From contig BFEA01000046.1 in NCBI GenBank assembly GCA_003427395.1, positions 2,722,280 to 2,786,279 on the forward strand: a DNA stretch of 64,000 nucleotides. The letters are read 5' to 3'. Under the pieces are notes generated by a model. That model searched no databases. It had not been told where the DNA came from and was given only the letters and a program-made list of their open reading frames with translations. A program made the position numbers and the translations under genes. Shown here piece after piece: positions 1-11,270 of the stretch. Position 1 is the stretch's first letter. Each line of letters starts with the position of its first letter. Source of the DNA: Chara braunii. Lineage: Eukaryota; Streptophyta; Charophyceae; Charales; Characeae.

Positions 1-76
<76 letters not shown>
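1..76. repeat. (AG)n microsatellite
   Basis: Uninterrupted AG dinucleotide run from the window edge to about base 76, so its full length is unknown. Similar AG runs occur at about 10797 and 11203. Confidence 0.97.
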
Positions 77-78
<2 letters not shown>

Positions 79-120
79 GTTTGTGTGTGCGCGCCTGGGA
101 GGGTAGGCAGGACCCCTTCC

Positions 121-328
121 CCACCAAGCAACCAATCAATCAACCAATCAATCAACCAATCAATCAATCGATCAATCAACCAACCAATCAATCAATCAAT
201 CAATCAATGAACCAACCAATCAATCAATCAAAAAAAACAATCAATCAATGATTTTTTAATTTTTTTTTTAATTATTTTAGTTAGTCGTGAACCCCCCCCC
301 CCCCCTCAAAAAAAATAAAATAAAAAAA
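121..328. repeat. CAAT-type tetranucleotide repeat with homopolymer tracts
   Basis: Irregular CAAT/CAAC tandem units to about base 250, followed by T, C and A homopolymer runs, including a run of about 15 C at 291-305. No coding potential is seen. Confidence 0.9.
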
Positions 329-330
329 AT

Positions 331-350
331 TGGCGCAGTCTTGTAGGGGA
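331..350 (+). other. possible retroelement primer-binding site
   Basis: The segment TGGCGCAGTCTTGTAGGGGA follows an A-rich tract. It begins with TGGCGC and ends with GGGGA, like the tRNA-Asp-complementary PBS of many plant gypsy elements, but its middle differs. It lies upstream of a decayed coding region, where a PBS would be expected. No matching upstream LTR is visible because the window starts too close. Confidence 0.25.
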
Positions 351-355
351 CGACG

Positions 356-1435
356 TGCGCCGCCCGCGCGCGCTCCCACTGGGCTGTGGCGCGACCGCGG
401 GGGAACTCGGCCGCGCGGCCTAGGCCGCACGGCTCGGATTGGGCCTCATGATCCGCAGCCCAGGGTGCCACGTAGTCCCTGCGTCTTGTCTCTTGCTCAT
501 AGTGTGCCGATGCGTCTGATCAAAGCAACGTGGGTATGACGTGTCATGCTCGTGCGAAACTCATGTGACACACACAAGTTACACACTCAGGAAGACGAGT
601 TTCCTCAATCGTTGCTGGGGGGTGCCCCCCCCCGACCGCACTGTGAAGTGTCTGCTTGGCGTCCCTTATATACCCCCGCATGGAAAAGGGGTGATAGTGG
701 GGGCTATGGGGTACGCCGAGGTCATCTGAGCGATGGTGGGGGGATGGCTGGGAATTGTCGAAAAGGACTGAGAATTGCGGAATTTGTGGTGATGGACAAC
801 TTGGTCTTGGGGACAGCTGGTGGGGTCATGCTTTAACGAACTTTTGTTGTCTCTGTTTGTGGTTCTGCCTTTACCTCCCCTTTCAACAATCCCCCCGGTC
901 TTCCCTTCTTCCGGTCCCTCCACTTTTCTGCCAACCCCCTTATCAAAACTTTTCCTTCACTCTTGGCTTACGGGGAACCCCCCTTCTCCACTAAGGATTC
1001 CTCATTATCTCTTCCCCTTCTCCCTCTTCCATCTTCCTGCTTCCTTTTCTTGCATCCCTCTCTCCTGTCTGCATCCCGTGAATATGTCTCTTTCACCTTG
1101 TTCGCCTCCTCCCTGTCTGACGGTCTGTTATATGTTCTTCCTTTGTCCTTCCCACTTTTCCTTCTTTTTCCTTTTTGCCATTTTCCTGTCATTTATTATT
1201 CTTTTTTTGCACCCTCACAGCGACCTCCCAAAGAATCATTCCGAGATGGATAGTGGAATGGGATCACATATCGCTTCCCATGGCTGAAGGGATGCGCCTG
1301 GCCTGCGAAACCCACACAAGCACTGATGACTTATGTTAACCCAGGGGTCATGGATGCAATCAAGCTGACGTGGGATACTGGGTGCTTTCCACATTTTTTG
1401 GAAATGCTTTGCTCCAGTGACCCTTCGTTCTCGCA
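356..1435. other. no gene seen; pyrimidine-rich stretch
   Basis: Apart from short GC-rich sequence, 840-1240 is strongly C/T-rich on the plus strand. Open frames here run through low-complexity sequence and have no recognisable motif. A splice-acceptor-like CTCGCAG ends at about 1436, where coding-like sequence begins. Confidence 0.5.
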
Positions 1436-2624
1436 GGAGCTTGGGATTGGAGTAGGGATGAATTCGATGACGAGCTCAGGGTCCTATGTGAGAAAATTAA
1501 GTTGAGGAAGCAGGAGTATGCTAGGGAGTGTAGGGAACTCGGGGGTATGTCCGCCACAGTCCAACAGATCCTCGTGAGGATCTGGGGTGTGTGTGGATGA
1601 TTCCCATCTAGAGGGTTAGGTGCCCGAAACTTGGATGGGTGGTTCTCCTACCACGCAAAACAACCCGAAAGCTAGATGCGATGATCTCACAATTGAGGAA
1701 GAGGAAGAGGAAGAGATGGAGCAAGCAATCGCTGCCATTACGACCACTATCCAGGACTTCCCCCCTCACGACTAACAGGGGAGGTGGTAATGCCTCTGAA
1801 CGTGACCAGTACACACTGTTTGCACCCATAGCTTCCACGTACTGGGTGGAGCACACTTCCACGGGCTTTCAGCACGCGATCTGGAAGATGGATACCTTTA
1901 ACCGTATCGCACAGATCTCCATCAGGGCAGTCCAGTTCCCCTGGGGAATATCACTGACGCACAACTTAAGGAATGTAGGACACAAGTACTAAAGGGGAAG
2001 TTGAAGTTTTGCGGGAGGGTTGGCCCGCTGGACCCTCAGGACCTTAAATTCCCACCCATGCGCACATTAGACCCGGATAAGTGTGAAAAGACGAGCTCTG
2101 GGATGTGGCATAAGGGTATCAGGCAGCAAGAAAAGTTGGACCTCAAAAACTTGATGAAGATATGGAGCGTGGGTAGGCCCTATCTCAAATGCAAGTGCAA
2201 GAAGGAAAGAAACAAGGGTTGTGGGGATAACCCGCTATGGTTCGACCACGCCATCTAGCATCTGCTAACACACCCGGACATCTTATTTCCAGACATGTCC
2301 TCGATCAAGGTCAGAACACACGTGGAGAGATGGGGTGCTTGCCGGTATCAGCTTTCACTTCCTTAGGGATTTGATGATGCGATACGTCAAGGAACTCGAG
2401 AGCGATGCGACGCTAAATGCTGAAAACATACTGAAAGAAGATCACCTCTGGAATTATCCGATCCGAGCGACACTTGCACGAATCATGCTCCCCGCACGGA
2501 TCCCCGAAAAACCAACAAGGGTTCCGCTCAGTTCTCCACGGGCTGCGGCGTGGAAGAGGAGCACGGGTATACAGGTACCCGGCCAGACTACACTCAACTT
2601 TCGGAGGACGACGTCGGCGGCCGA

Positions 2625-2735
2625 TGCCCCTCCTCCTCCCCCTCCTCCTCCGCCTCCCCCTCCGCCTCCCCCTCCTCCGCCTCCTTCTTCTTTTTCCACT
2701 CATCCTCCTCCTCCTCCTCTCCCTCAGCAACCTGC
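2625..2735 (+). repeat. (CCT)n-type trinucleotide repeat inside coding-like sequence
   Basis: CCT/CCN repeats. Depending on frame they read as poly-Pro or poly-Ser on the plus strand and poly-Gly or poly-Arg on the minus strand. They probably encode a disordered linker in the decayed reading frame around them. The long opposite-strand frames here are compositional shadows. Confidence 0.85.
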
Positions 2736-3385
2736 GGTGGTAATCGTTGGGGGGGAGCGAGCAGAGAATGGACCTCGCCTTCACGACCGACATATTGCAA
2801 GCTCACTGGCAGAGGAGCACCGATCCGCACCACTGCAGGCGACTGGGGCTCCGGCCTTCCCCTCCCCGCTCCCAACCCCTCAGCGGCCAGTGATGGTAAT
2901 GAGGGGCCTGACTCCTCCACCAGTCATCCTCCTTTCACCAGAAAACTCAGCGCAATCAACGCTTACCCAGACTAGTAAGGAGAAGAGGAAGAACGTTGGG
3001 AACAGGAGTGGAGGGAGAGCGGGAGCCGCCTCCTCAAGCAGACGACTTACTCGGAAATAATCAGCCCCGTAAGCGGGCAGGAGTTACGACCTACGATTTC
3101 TCTCTTCTCCCTCCCCCATTCTCTGGGTCTGTTCTTCTTCCTTTTTCTGTTTTTTTAATCTTTTCTATGTTTTTTTCCCCCTATTTTCTTTCCTTTTTTT
3201 ATTCCTTTTACCCCCTCCTTTCTCCCTTTCCTTGTTTCTTCGAAAATTCACTATCCCATCCGGCACAACCCGTGTTTTGTGATTGTGACCTTTGAAGCGC
3301 GGGACCAGAGTAGCAGCATCAATGCCCCATGGCAAATGATCACGCTATCGAGTGACAGGAGGTCCTGGAAAAGGCAGAAGTTGGA

Positions 3386-3865
3386 ATGCGGCGACTTTCT
3401 GCACTGAGATATACTAGGTGGGTGATGGAGCCGCTGTCCATCAGGAGGGTGGTGAATGAAGTCCTTGCGAGGGTGATTGGGGATGAGACAATGACATGGT
3501 TGGAACGTACCAGGATTGGGTGGACCTATGATAACAGTATCGCTTCTAGGTTGTGCAGACCGGCGGAGGTGTTCTGTGAGTTTGGCTTGACACAGTGGAT
3601 GGAGAACTATGATCCGGAGCAGTGTCCGCGCAGATCTCGGAGGTACATGGACATGCGGAGCAACTCATCGATCGAGCTGCTCCAAAGTGAGGGGTATACA
3701 CACGTCATCACCCTGGACTCATCGATCACAAACAACCCGCTACTCCAAGGCATCATCAACTCCGGATTCAACGATATCCCATGCATGGCCTTGAATGTGG
3801 ATGAGGCGAAGAAAGAAGTGGGGGACTTCTTAGGCAAGCACCTTGCGATGGTAATGGAGCTGTGA
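3386..3865 (+). CDS. hypothetical protein fragment, best-preserved part of the decayed region
   Basis: A 159-residue open frame. It contains a Cys/Arg segment (DPEQCPRRSRRYMDM), then GYTHVITLDSSI and IINSGFNDIPCMALN. The pattern (GHV-like, T-D-x-S-I, N-x-IP) recalls a conserved block before the RT domain in some retroelements. This is pattern memory, not a search result. After its stop, coding-like sequence continues briefly (LQRIILKKARERMTRYQEAH) to 3958 and is cut at the LTR-like start at 3961. It is therefore likely a truncated piece of a mobile-element protein rather than a complete gene. Confidence 0.4.
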   Translation: MRRLSALRYTRWVMEPLSIRRVVNEVLARVIGDETMTWLERTRIGWTYDNSIASRLCRPAEVFCEFGLTQWMENYDPEQCPRRSRRYMDMRSNSSIELLQSEGYTHVITLDSSITNNPLLQGIINSGFNDIPCMALNVDEAKKEVGDFLGKHLAMVMEL

Positions 3866-3960
3866 GAGCTCATGGCATCCACCCAGTCGTTCTTACAAAG
3901 GATTATCCTAAAGAAGGCGAGGGAGAGGATGACGAGGTATCAGGAGGCGCATAGTCACGT

Positions 3961-6800
3961 TGTCGGTGCGAATACCCTTACAAGGGTATCCGCCCTGGTT
4001 TTTGCAAGCGACATAAAATAGCTTGGTCTAAAGTTCAAGTATACCACGTTAGGCGCGACCGCGTCTGTGATTTACGTTGACTGGATGGTTGACTAGATTA
4101 AAGAGTGTGTGGGCGCGCAGGTTTGAGGCGCGCGTGATTCCGTTCTATCGTAGATTATAGAGCCGGCACCGACGCCGGTCGGTTCATTTCTATTTTTATC
4201 TCTATTTTTTTTTATTTTTCTTTTGGTTAGACTAGGATTAAGGATATTTTTCCTTGGTTGGTATGTTTGATTGAGTTACGCGTGCGTACGGAGGGCGACC
4301 TCGACAGTGGCAACGACGGCGACAGTGGGACTGTGGTAGGTCTTGGCGCGCGGAGTGGCGCGAGTGGAGGCCGTGGTACAGCTTGGTAAGTTGGTGCAGA
4401 TGCTGGACGGCCGCGCGCACGGTTGTAGGCAGAGATGAGGCTCAGGCCAGTTTCCCTGGCCCTGAGCGGTGTGCCGCACCACCTTATATGGCACTCCGTG
4501 GGTTTTGGTCTCAGGCTTGGGCTTAGCCCTATAGGTTACGGCATTGGGTTGACGATACAGATGTTCGGGGATCGTGGCCAGCGGGCGTCGGCGCAACAAC
4601 TGCAACGGAGCGTCGTGGAAGGAACCGATGGGGTTGAGGGCCGCCAGGGTTATCCCCCTCGGTTTTGTTTGCGGGCGCGGCGGTGGAGCCGGCCTGAGGG
4701 GCTGGCGCGACGCCAGCAGCCCCGTTGTTCCCCGACCCTGCTACTACTTTATTTTATTTCCCCTATCTGTTTTATTTGTCGCGTCCCGAGGACACGAGAC
4801 TGCGGTAGGAGCGCGTGGGGGTGTGTTGTATTTGTAGGGTCGCCTGAAGTGCAGTTACAAACTGTTTTCGCAGATACGCCGGAGCCGCGCCCGACACCGT
4901 TTTGCTTGGGACGCGGTGCCGTGGGCGCGGCAGGCACCCAAGAGCCTGGCTCGGTGGGTACACCCCTGAACTGTAGATACGCAGACCAAGTTGGGCCCAG
5001 ATGATGGGCCGGGTGGCTTTTTGGGAGCGCCATGGGGCACTGCCCAGGTCGGATCCCCCGGATATCCATAAACTTGGGCGGGGTAGAGAAGACTAGCATG
5101 GCCCTTTGCATGAGGGACGCGCATATAACATAGGCGGGGCCGACAACTGTTTTTTTTTGGGGGGCGAAGTCGGACGCTGTCAGACCGCGCGGCGGTGAGA
5201 TGTTGGGTGGCGGGGTCAGAAACAAAGGAAAAGGAGTCTGGCGCTGTTAGTAGGACCGGAGTGGGGAGTACCTACCTGGCCACGCCAGTCGGGGCAGCAT
5301 TCAGTGACTGTGAGCGGAGTGATAGCGCCGTAGAAATAGCGCTAAGGCAGGTAGCGAGAAGATGGGGTGAGGAATGGATCTAACCCGGAACCGCGCCGGG
5401 TGCATGCGGAGATGGCAGAGAGCCGGGCGCGGTCGGGGGAGCCTAACTCGCCTGATCCTAGTCGGAATCAGACGCAAAAAGGAGGCGTTTCTGGGGTTTG
5501 CGGGCCCGACGAGTCAGATTATAGGCTTAGATTTGAGGGAAGGTTAGTAGATTAGAGGTTAGTAAGAAAAGTTGGAGCAGAGTTATGGCGGAGGAGGACG
5601 AAGGAGAAGGGAAAGTGTTGGATTCGGGCGTTTCTTGGCCAAGTTCAACAGGTGAAGGTGGTCTCCCAAGGCGTTGGGGTAGGGCGAACATGGTGGAGAA
5701 GACAGAACGACGCATGGTGGGGCGTAGTGGAAGATAGGAAGACGTGCGGGAGACTGTCGGAAAGAAAGGGAGAAAACAGTGGATGAATCCGGTCCTAGGG
5801 GGGCGCCACATGCATGCGTGGGAAGAGAAGGAGACGGGCGGTGTGGACAAAAGAATAGTGTGCCCGTTTCTCAACGAAAGCGGGCAAGTGAGGGGGCTAT
5901 TCCATGGGTTCTGGGACTGGCGACCACGATTATGAGGTTAGTTATAGGTGAGAGTTAGTAGGTAGGGAAGTTAGCAGAAAGGTTGTGCGCCGGGGTATGG
6001 TGGAAGAGGCACCCGGCCACGATGTAGCGGCCGATTCATTCGATTTTGTCCCTTGCCATCGGTGAGGGTGGCACGAGGCCCACTACGGGCTGAAGGATTA
6101 CCAGTTGGTCAGGAAGCCGGCCACTCAGTTAGCAGAGGCAGCTAAGTGGGGGATAAGAGGGAGTTGCCTGCAGTTGGGGGAGAGGAGTACTTACCTTGGG
6201 GAGCTAGCGATGCGGGACGGACGGATAGTCGAGCGACGTTGCCGAGTTGTGGTGTACCTGGCCAAGTCCCAGCGGTAGAGTCATTCGATTCCGTTCAACC
6301 AAATAGGGAAGCCAGCCACGGAGTCGGAGTGCTTACCTCACGCTACCTGCAGGCTGGGTACCAGCGGAAGGCCAGTTCGGGGTTAGTCAGCTATCGGCGG
6401 GGGTAGCGTGAGATGACTGAGAAGTGGGGGCCTGCCTATTGGTTGGGCATTGCGTTGGCTGCTATGGGTGTTGCACATCAATGCTTGGATTGCGGTACTT
6501 CGTGTCGGGCATTGTGGCGCCAAGCAGCATAAACTTGTTAAGATTGGCAATGTTCGGTGTCGCGGCCAGCCGACCGTGAAGGTGCAGACCCGCTTATAAC
6601 CCATGCACTTGGGCTACGGGCAGTGGAAGGGAAGAGTTGTGAGAAGGAAGGAGGATAGTGGGGATATGTACCTGCTCAGCGAGAGGGCGGGGGCTGGCTT
6701 ACCGGGGAAGGCGCTCGGTCTACCGATCGGAGCAGCAGCGAGAGGGCGGCACGCCTGAAGATTACCAGTTGGCAAGGCATGACCATTCTGCGGCAGGGAC
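3961..6800 (+). mobile_element. LTR-like repeat unit, type F1 (copy a)
   Basis: It starts with TGTCGGTGCG followed by a hairpin palindrome at 3972-3989. The first roughly 250 bases align closely with 53323 onward, including the palindrome, ATCCGCCCTGG, GTTGACTGGA and the GTGTGGGC stretch. Later blocks are more diverged but similar in order, for example the GGTTAGTAG...TATGGCGG block near 5540 against 55200. It interrupts the coding remnant at 3958. The right boundary is uncertain because LINE-derived sequence starts at about 6805. No convincing gene is present; the open frames are in GC-rich sequence and are not conserved between copies. Confidence 0.6.
3972..3989. repeat. palindrome at LTR-like start (copy a)
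   Basis: ATACCCTTACAAGGGTAT has 8-bp perfect arms around AC. The outer arms GCG...CGC extend the pairing with one A-C mismatch. The same core stands at 53334, 38574 and 46014, each time about 10 bases after a TGTC terminus. Confidence 0.9.
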
Positions 6801-6804
6801 ATTA

Positions 6805-7244
6805 TGAGCCAGTGAACATCATGGCTGCGTTCTGTCGGGAGTGTTTTGTGAGTTGAAGAACCTCATGGATTAGAAGGATGTTTTTTTGTATGTTCCTATT
6901 TTCGATGAAGCTTGTTTGAGAAGGGTGGATGATGTCTTCCATGACCGGAATCATTCTATTAGCTAAGGCTTTAGACAACGTTTTGTATACTACTGTGAGA
7001 AGAGTGATCGGGCGGTAATTTATGATATCTATTTTGTCATTTTTTTTTATAAGACGGTCAGTATCCTTTGCGCCACTCTTTCACCCATTTCCCCTGTGAG
7101 CCATACTTCTTTATAGAAGTCCATAACGTCGTGGCTCAGGAAATCCCATAACAATGGACTGGTGAAAACCAGAGAAACAGACCAAAACCAGAGAAATCTT
7201 ATAGACAGAAAAACATAAACGAAATATAACGTATTTCGACACAT
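6805..7244 (-). pseudogene. LINE (non-LTR) reverse transcriptase remnant
   Basis: Minus-strand translation gives the start of a LINE RT domain in pieces. First comes DFYKEVWLTGEMGERVAQRI. After a frameshift at an A-run near 7050 comes INYRPITLLTVVYKTLSKAL, then ANRMIPVMEDIIHPSQTSFI and finally ILLIHEVLQLTKHSRQNAAM. The RPI-LL-YK-SK-LA-R and H-x-QT-F signatures are typical of plant LINE RTs. The catalytic FADD region and the endonuclease are absent, so this is a short dead fragment. It sits between an LTR-like unit and AT-rich sequence. Confidence 0.85.
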
Positions 7245-8555
7245 AATGGTCGATTTTACACCGTTTTGTGTTTAAATGTCATTAAAAAAAACCCTCAAAA
7301 CTAGTACATATTCGAGGTCGACAACGCAGTTGAAAAAACGAGCCCCTTTTCGAAGAGAACAGGCGACCCCTAGTCATGGTTGGCGAAAAGGTTTCCAATA
7401 TATGAAGATTTGGGTGGATGTCGAAACGAACACTCAGTAGTGTACAGTGAATGCAGTTTTTTTTTGCAAACAGAAGAGTCTTTTCCGGAACCAAATCTAA
7501 GGACTAAAAAACTGAGCAAAAACTTTGTAAACCGAACAAATGGGTCGGTAATCCTCGTTTTTTTTCACTTTTAATATCAAGGAAATAGAAGTTTGAAAAC
7601 GAAAGTAGTAAATTCACGGACTCCAGAGCAAAGCAAAAAACAAGCAATGAGAACTGATTTCAAATCTCCAAAAGTCGAGTGCAAACGATTGAGCAAATTC
7701 GACCGACAAGAAAATTCAAAGAAATCCAAACATGACCTTATAGGCCTATAACACGAATTTTTGGACATTGAAAAAAAAATCGAATTTCACAAGAATTTGA
7801 ATTGACCCTTGTAATTCTCTTGAAATTCGAAAGTAATACTTTTCGAATTATAGGCATATAACGAGTGCTGGAAAATGAACGACTGGCATATGAATTTGAG
7901 TCGGTAATCTGTCAAGTGCTTGTAACCCTATAAATGCATGATACAACATTGAAAAATCGGACATCCAAAATTGGGCAACTTATAGCCCTATAACTTAAAA
8001 ACTAGGAGTTGGTTCGAAAACGTGAAACAATTGCTTTGTCAATCGACAGTTGAGATGAAGGCACAAAAAAACGTTCCAAAAATGGTCACTATTTTCGCCT
8101 AAACGCAAGAAAACCGAAAGTCCAGAAATTTTTGAAAGGTAATATGTCAAGCGTTTGAAGCCCTGAAAACGCATACGACATCGTTGAAAATCTGTTAACA
8201 AAGCTCAATGAACTTAAAGCTCTAAAACTTTAATTGAGTAGTTGAAACTTGAACTGCAAATCTTTAGTCAATTTTTAAATTCTCAAAATCGAAAACTAAA
8301 AGTACGCAAAATGCAAAGAAAAAGATCACCAAAACAAGAAAGGTTGGCCACACATGCCTGGCTAAACGGGTCATGCGAACTACGACCTACGAATGTACAA
8401 AACTTTACAAGGGTTTAAAAACCAATAACGATTGAACTCATACAATCGGACGAACAACGACAAAATGAAACCTGCTTTGATGCGGAACTAGAAATGACCT
8501 CAATCGCGATGACTCTCTGACAACCTCCTGAACAAACGGTTCCTGAAAGGTTTTC
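7245..8555. other. AT-rich region without a gene
   Basis: No convincing coding sequence. It holds several copies of a short near-palindrome around CTATAA, for example CTTATAGGCCTATAAC near 7738 and CTTATAGCCCTATAAC near 7980. These resemble copies inside the DUF7869 intron at about 10290 and 10975. This is probably the 3' flank of the DUF7869 gene. Confidence 0.5.
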
Positions 8556-9183
8556 CTAGTCAACATCCTCCGTTGCCATTGAATTCAACATCTCGGTTAT
8601 CTTTTGTCGGGTCAGCGAAAATAAGGTTTTGTCTGTCTTCAGTTGGAAGTTGTAATAAAGAACTCCTCATCTCCACTCGTAGACGTCCTCGGAAGGCTCT
8701 CTCGTAGTTTTTCCTTGAGGATTTGTCTTGAATCGAGGATAGTAACCTTCTCCTTTCTCACGTTGTGCAAACCAAGCAACTTTGAATCGTTTATCGACTA
8801 GCAGTTCGGCAACCTTGCCAATGTGGTAAGGTTTGCCTCTCTCTTCCTGCCCCGGACAAACTCGTAGTGCGATGAAAGTGTTGACCTCGAGATCGTCGTA
8901 CTTTCCGTCTCTGTCCTCTCGGAACTATCTCTTGTGAGCACCGATGTAGACGGGTCTCTCCGGAGGGAAAAGATCATCCCAACGTTGATCGAAGCCAGCA
9001 GCGGTTGAAGAAACTTCTTTACCTGGTTTGCTGACATCAACTTCGATAGAGGGTCACACGAAAAACTCTTTGAGACTTTTGTCCTCAAGGTCGAGTGTTT
9101 CCTGCGTTGCTATGAACTTATTCCGCCACTCATGTTGTGGGGTTGAGCATAATTCGACAAACCTTGAACGTTGGCTTTCAAGG
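8556..9183 (-). pseudogene. DUF7869-family protein, exon 3 with three nonsense codons
   Basis: One continuous minus-strand frame encodes family-like C-terminal sequence: RFVELCSTPQHEWRNKFI, then WDDLFPPERPVYIG, DLEVNTFIAL, GKPYHIGKV (8837-8811), and GVLYYNF near the end. It finishes at a TAG at 8558. It is interrupted by TGA at 9056, TAG at 8927 and TGA at 8669, all in the same frame, with coherent protein sequence on both sides. At least two are explained by simple transitions. The acceptor ATCGCAG at 9184 gives a phase one base off from the exon 2 donor, so either another junction is used or an indel has occurred. Confidence 0.7.
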
Positions 9184-9294
9184 CTGCGATGGAAAATACA
9201 TCATCATCAACCTTAAATTTCGAAGACCCTCCTGTTTCTCAATTACGAACATGACCTTCGTTGCTGCCGACCTTGTCACGCCTCTTGTCCTCAC

Positions 9295-10179
9295 CCCGAC
9301 AAGTAAGCCGAAATATGGCTTCCAAAGATCGGATTGCATGTTTTGGCGAAGCTTGAACTTGTCCTGTTGGCTCTGACTTGAAGATGTTCAGATCTTCTCT
9401 ATTGTTCGGCTGCCACTGCGAATTATGATATTGCTTGCTCCAAATGCGCACCTCTCCGTCGTCGTTGCGCCTTATTCGGAAATGTTGATTGAAACTAATA
9501 TCATTGACATTTTGTAGATGATCCTGAATGTACAACTTCCAATCCATTGTTTTCGTCATCTCCTCAACGTAAACGCCATGATCTTGTTCTACCTTGTATG
9601 ACTCCCTAATGATGTGTTGCAACTCAGGAAGATCGAACGCATCATGTACAGCCAGCTTTCTCGAGAAACAGTTGAACATCTGATCGATGTCCTCGTGTGT
9701 GTGACCCACAAGAAGAAAGTTTAACTGAACTTTACTAAACACTCTCATCTTTACTAAGAAAACAAGATACGCTAACACAAAGTTGTTCTTGTTCTCTTTC
9801 GAAGTGTTATCAAGTGTGAGATACAAGACTTTTGAAAATGGTCTAGGAAGTTGAGAAATCCACCGATGAAGAACAATCAGCATGCAATTAGAATCGGATT
9901 TGAAGTTGTCAAAGAACACAGTTGCAAAGGCAGACGATGAAAATCCTAACACCTTGGCACCGACCACGTGAACTTTCACAAAGTTCCCTTCTTTCAGTTT
10001 CGAATCCTTTGGAATCCTTGTGAAGTGTGGCAGTATGGTCTTGCTCTGATCCATACCATCAATGATCATTGCGATGTACTCTGTCGGTCGGCTGGAAGCC
10101 TTGTGGCGATGCTTACTAAGTTTTTGTCTCTCTTCTCCTTGCATTAACCGGTGCTTCTCTAGTGCCTTGCCGAACATTG
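9295..10179 (-). CDS. DUF7869-family protein, exon 2 (core domain)
   Basis: The open frame encodes the diagnostic core. A KALEKHRLMQGEERQKL helix is followed by MIIDGMDQSKT (10069-10046), VLYLTLDNTSKENKN (about 9820-9786), FLLVGHTHEDIDQMF (about 9709-9675), a DHGVYVEEM segment and a C-terminal WQPNN region. Acidic residues in the IDG, LDN and HEDID contexts are spaced like an RNase H-fold DDE/D triad. A nuclease or transposase role is therefore possible, but that is inference; the family has no assigned function that I know of. A donor-like GGG|GTGAGG lies at 9295/9294. The open frame continues 56 bases past it to a stop at 9239, which looks intronic. Confidence 0.75.
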
Positions 10180-10795
10180 CTGCGCAAAAAACGAAAACAA
10201 GTGAATACTTTGTCAAGACTCGTTCACAAAGAGAGACCAAACCCGAATAAGGACCCGAAAATCCAAGCCGAGTACCACACAATGTGTTATAGGGCTATAA
10301 CTCATAATAAAATCCAAGCTGATTACCACACAACGTGTTAAAGGGCTTTAACTCAGAATAGTCAGTCGACAAGTGTCGTACATTAATAAATTCATTCTTT
10401 CACAAAATCTTTGTTTTAATTAACAGAAAGAGTATGGGCAGGACAACGAAGATGTCACTAATAAAGTTTTAGTCTCTTAGAGATAATCGGTTGCAAGGAC
10501 GTAACCAAGAACACTCAGTCGCCTCAAAACAGAAAATTACAGAAGTTGTTCCTTAAAAAACTTTCTAGTTTCATGATAATTCTTTCTCGAATGCGCTAAT
10601 TGCAATATCTACTTTTGTACAAATAGACAACATACAAGGTTGTAAGTCATAACAACCAGTCGTGCTGTGCCAAACGTTGAAGAATGAACACTGAGGTGTT
10701 TTCATGAGAAACGTCATTAACCATATCTTTTGCAACTAACTGTTTACGACGAAACACAAATTCTTCGTAAATAAACACAAATGTGAAAAAGGAAG

Positions 10796-10796
<1 letters not shown>

Positions 10797-10862
<66 letters not shown>

Positions 10863-10877
10863 AGAAGAAGAAGAAGA
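10797..10877. repeat. (AG)n(AAG)n microsatellite in intron
   Basis: An AG run passes into AAG units. It is the first of two such compound repeats within the intron. They are part of an internal tandem duplication, because their flanks also match. Confidence 0.9.
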
Positions 10878-11200
10878 GGAAGATAAAGACTTAGGGAGAA
10901 AAGACGAAAATTTTTATGAGAATCTTTTCTTGAATGCACGAATCTCAGTTTCTTTTTTTCTGTAAAGAACAACTTATAGGGCTATAAGTCGGAACAGTCA
11001 GTCGATCTGTGTCACAAATTGAAGAATGAGTTAGAACAGCCGGTCGCGTTGTGCCGAACTTTGAAAAATGAACCCTATCGTGCTTTAATAAGATACATCA
11101 TTTACCAGATTGTCTTTAACTTATTATTTGAAGCGAAACACAAATGATTCATTTGTCAATACAAATGTTAAAAAGTCAAGTAAAGAGAGACAGATCAACT

Positions 11201-11202
<2 letters not shown>

Positions 11203-11261
<59 letters not shown>

Positions 11262-11270
11262 AGAAGAGAT
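11203..11270. repeat. (AG)n(AAG)n microsatellite in intron, second copy
   Basis: Same composition and flank (ACAAATGT...AAAAAG upstream) as the repeat at 10797. On the coding strand these are CT runs. Confidence 0.9.

Larger units (their letters stand above)
1436..3958 (+). pseudogene. decayed coding region of a retroelement-like protein
   Basis: Coherent amino-acid sequence appears in successive plus-strand frames, separated by stops and frame changes. From 1436 there is a charged helical segment (DDELRVLCEKIKLRKQEYAR). From about 1680 there is a Glu run followed by EMEQAIAAITTTIQDFPPHD. Around 1980-2255 comes a basic Cys-containing segment (LKCKCKKERNKGC). 2600-2960 is Ser/Pro-rich, and 3386-3865 is the best-preserved part. 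The region ends where an LTR-like TGT terminus starts at 3961. The closing part resembles sequence found N-terminal to RT domains in some algal and animal retroelements, but no RT motif is visible, so the family is not assigned. Confidence 0.45.

Noticed and set aside
2413-2920. Poly-Gly, poly-Arg and poly-Glu frames opposite the CCT repeat
   Set aside because: They are shadows of a trinucleotide repeat.
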